Shown piece after piece: positions 5,904-7,463 of a stretch of DNA of 7,463 nt (the first letter of the stretch is position 1; every line of letters begins with the position of its first letter). A model generated the notes under the pieces. The model saw only the letters and a list, made by a program, of their open reading frames with translations. It made no database searches and had not been told where the DNA came from. The position numbers and the translations under genes were made by a program. Source of the DNA: Pseudomonadota bacterium. GTDB lineage: Bacteria > Pseudomonadota > Gammaproteobacteria > Xanthomonadales > Rhodanobacteraceae. The stretch is taken from assembly GCA_021787175.1 (NCBI GenBank), contig JAJYMF010000176.1, forward strand, positions 1-7,463, written 5' to 3'.

Positions 5904-7148
5904 TCAGGCGTGCGCCGCGGCACCGAAAAACCAGTAGCACACCGCGATCGAGGCAATGACGCCGGCCAGATCCGCCAGCAGCGCGCAGCCGACGGTATGG
6001 CGCACGCGCCGGATGCCGACCGCGCCGTAGTACACCGCGACCACGTAGAAGGTGGTTTCGGTGCTGCCCTGCATGGTCGCGGCGGTCAGCGCCGGAAAGC
6101 TGTCCACGCCGTAGTGGCGCATGGTCTCGATCAGCATCGCGCGCGCGGCGCTGCCGGAAAAAGGCTTCACCAGCGCGGTCGGCAGCGCGGGCACGAAGGC
6201 ATCGTTGAAGCCCAGTCCGTGCATCGCCCAGCGGATGCCGTCCAGCGCATAACCCAGCGCTCCCGAGGCGCGCAGCACGCCGACGGCGCAGAGCATCGCG
6301 ACCAGATACGGCAGCAGATCGCGCGCGACCTCGAAGCCCTGCCTGGCACCCTCGATGAAGGCCTCGTACACCGGCACGCGCTTGACCGCGCCGGCGACCA
6401 GAAAGGCGACGATCACGCCGAACAGCGCGAGGTTGCCCACCAGCGACGACACGCTGGCCAGCGCCGCCGCCGAGAGCGTGGCCAGCAGCGCCAGCAGCCC
6501 GCCCAGCAGCAGCGCGCCGCCGCCGAGCCAGGCCAGCGCCACCGGGTCCCAGAGTTTCAGCCGCTGCATCCAGGCCACGCTGAGCAGGCCGGTCAGCGTG
6601 GACGCGCTGGTGGCGATCAGGATCGGCAGGAACACCAGGGTCGGGTCGGCCGCGCCCTGCTGCGCGCGGTACATGAAGATGCTCACGGGCAGCAATGTGA
6701 GCGACGAGGCGTTGAGCACCAGGAACAGGATCTGCGCGTTGCTGGCGGTGTCGCCGCTGGGGTTGAGCGTCTGCAGCTCGCGCATCGCGCGCAGGCCGAT
6801 CGGCGTGGCGGCGTTGTCGAGCCCCAGCACGTTGGCGGCGAAGTTCAGCGTGATCAGGCCGATCGCCGGATGGCCCTCGGGCACCTCGGGCATCAGGCGC
6901 CGGAACAGCGGCCCCAGCCGCCGCGCCAGCGCATCGACCAGTCCGGCGCGCTCGGCGATGCGCAGCAGGCCCAGCCACAGCGTGAGGGTGCCGAACAGCA
7001 GCACCATGACTTCGACCGAGAGCCTGGCCATCGCGAACAGGCTGTCGACGACGGCCCCGAACACCGCCGCGTCGCCGGCCAGCGTCCAGCGCGCCAGCGC
7101 GGCCAGCGCCGCGGTCAGGAAGAAGCCGAGCCAGAGCCGGTTGAGCAT
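5904..7148 (-). CDS. Fused SpmA/SpmB-like membrane protein (nucleoside-recognition/Gate domains)
   Basis: This 414-residue multi-span membrane protein joins two domains that are separate proteins, SpmA and SpmB, in Bacillus. The SpmA part (about 1-200) shows GLLRIAERAGLVDALA (60-75), MPEVPEGHPAIG (86-97) and NFAANVLGLDNAATPIG (102-118). The SpmB part (about 240-414) shows VYEAFIEGARQGFEVA (260-275), LVKPFSGSAAR (326-336) and QGSTETTFYVVAVYYGAVG (360-378). In Bacillus both proteins are needed for spore-core dehydration, and each belongs to the nucleoside-recognition (Gate) domain family. This host is very probably non-sporulating, so the true role is unknown, perhaps transport of a small solute. 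The start ATG (complement of 7146-7148) has a good AAGGGAG site. It lies 82 bases after the stop of the upstream - strand gene, so the two may be co-transcribed. Confidence 0.9.
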   Translation of the reverse strand: MLNRLWLGFFLTAALAALARWTLAGDAAVFGAVVDSLFAMARLSVEVMVLLFGTLTLWLGLLRIAERAGLVDALARRLGPLFRRLMPEVPEGHPAIGLITLNFAANVLGLDNAATPIGLRAMRELQTLNPSGDTASNAQILFLVLNASSLTLLPVSIFMYRAQQGAADPTLVFLPILIATSASTLTGLLSVAWMQRLKLWDPVALAWLGGGALLLGGLLALLATLSAAALASVSSLVGNLALFGVIVAFLVAGAVKRVPVYEAFIEGARQGFEVARDLLPYLVAMLCAVGVLRASGALGYALDGIRWAMHGLGFNDAFVPALPTALVKPFSGSAARAMLIETMRHYGVDSFPALTAATMQGSTETTFYVVAVYYGAVGIRRVRHTVGCALLADLAGVIASIAVCYWFFGAAAHA

Positions 7149-7151
7149 GCG

Positions 7152-7158
7152 CTCCCTT
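7152..7158 (-). promoter_or_regulatory. Shine-Dalgarno of the SpmAB-like gene
   Basis: On the - strand AAGGGAG lies three bases before the ATG at 7148, or five counting from AAGGG. It is one of the strongest ribosome sites in the window and fixes this start. The remaining bases up to 7230 show only short palindromes, such as GCATGC at 7201-7206, and no clear promoter. Confidence 0.7.
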
Positions 7159-7230
7159 GCGCCGATGTCCGCCGCAACGACCCTCCGCCGCGGCGCGTGC
7201 GCATGCTAACCCGCCGGCAGGTCGAATCGG

Positions 7231-7463
7231 TCAGGCCGCGCGCGGCTTCCGCTCCGGCGCGCGCCACGCCGCCCGCAGGGTGTCCCAGTGCGCGCGCGCC
7301 CTGGCGAGGTGGGCTTCGCGCACGTGGCCGTAGCCGCGGACCTGCTCCGGGATGCGCGCGATCTCCACCGCCAGCGCGTGGTTGTCGGCATCGAGCGTCG
7401 CCAGCAGCTCGTCGATCTGCACCAGGTACTCCGCGAGCAGTGCGCGCTCGCCGCGCCGCTCGG
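7231..7463 (-). CDS. C-terminal end of probable indolepyruvate ferredoxin oxidoreductase (start outside window)
   Basis: Only 76 codons are visible, ending at TGA (complement of 7231-7233). The frame stays open to the window edge, so the GTG at 7422 is an internal valine codon rather than a start. The segment DNHALAVEIARIPEQVRGYG, followed by HVREAHLARARAHW, resembles the extreme C-terminus of fused, thiamine-diphosphate-dependent indolepyruvate ferredoxin oxidoreductases, where a RG(Y/F)GHVK-type motif is typical. Such enzymes oxidatively decarboxylate indolepyruvate and related aryl-pyruvates from aromatic amino-acid breakdown to acyl-CoA and pass electrons to ferredoxin. The catalytic domains lie outside the window, so this call rests on the tail alone. 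The gene is upstream of and co-oriented with the SpmAB-like gene. Confidence 0.7.
   Translation of the reverse strand, partial: ERRGERALLAEYLVQIDELLATLDADNHALAVEIARIPEQVRGYGHVREAHLARARAHWDTLRAAWRAPERKPRAA

Noticed and set aside
6355..7209. 284-residue + strand frame opposite the SpmAB-like gene
   Set aside because: The translation is Ser/Ala/Arg-rich and featureless, whereas the - strand reading has full SpmA and SpmB motifs and a strong ribosome site.

Overview
The window is a very G+C-rich chromosomal segment with dense, short-spaced genes and a strong third-position G/C bias. The gene set (a proteobacterial pgk tail, an rfbB-rfbA-rfbC-rfbD rhamnose cassette, an NnrU-family membrane protein, a fused SpmA/SpmB protein and the tail of an indolepyruvate oxidoreductase) suggests a Gammaproteobacterium of the Xanthomonadales/Lysobacterales type. 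That placement is inference from gene content and style. No marker gene in the window settles it.

Layout. On the + strand, the 3' half of pgk (1-606) is followed after 5 bases by a HAD-superfamily phosphatase (612-1295). Then comes the complete dTDP-L-rhamnose pathway: rfbB (1330-2388), rfbA (2564-3451), rfbC (3448-4017) and rfbD (4222-5151). An NnrU-family membrane protein (5288-5872) closes the + strand run. On the - strand and convergent with it are a fused SpmAB-like membrane protein (5904-7148) and, upstream of that, the C-terminal end of a probable indolepyruvate:ferredoxin oxidoreductase (7231-7463, cut by the window edge).

How the genes work together. RfbA makes dTDP-glucose from glucose-1-phosphate and dTTP. 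RfbB oxidises and dehydrates it to the 4-keto-6-deoxy sugar, RfbC epimerises C3 and C5, and RfbD reduces it to dTDP-L-rhamnose, the donor for rhamnosylated O-antigen, exopolysaccharide or rhamnolipid. All four enzymes look intact, with their catalytic motifs present. No glycosyltransferase or transporter is in view, so the end product cannot be read from here.

Most notable non-coding regions. The 175-base rfbB-rfbA gap (2389-2563) is packed with perfect inverted repeats. Three hairpins carry an AGGA-type loop, and one of them (2497-2521) contains a 9-base match to the CANGGANGU consensus for CsrA/RsmA binding. A further AGGA lies in the rfbA Shine-Dalgarno. This looks like a structured mRNA leader, or an embedded small RNA, that could put rhamnose-precursor synthesis under CsrA/RsmA control. 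The 204-base rfbC-rfbD gap (4018-4221) holds a CCCTCTCCC/GGGAGAGGG palindromic repeat of the kind dispersed between genes in many G+C-rich Proteobacteria.

There are no tRNA or rRNA genes, CRISPR arrays, transposases or integrases. No convincing sigma-70 promoter and no classical stem-plus-T-tract terminator was found. No wholly new multi-gene system is evident. The structured rfbA leader is the best candidate for something undescribed.
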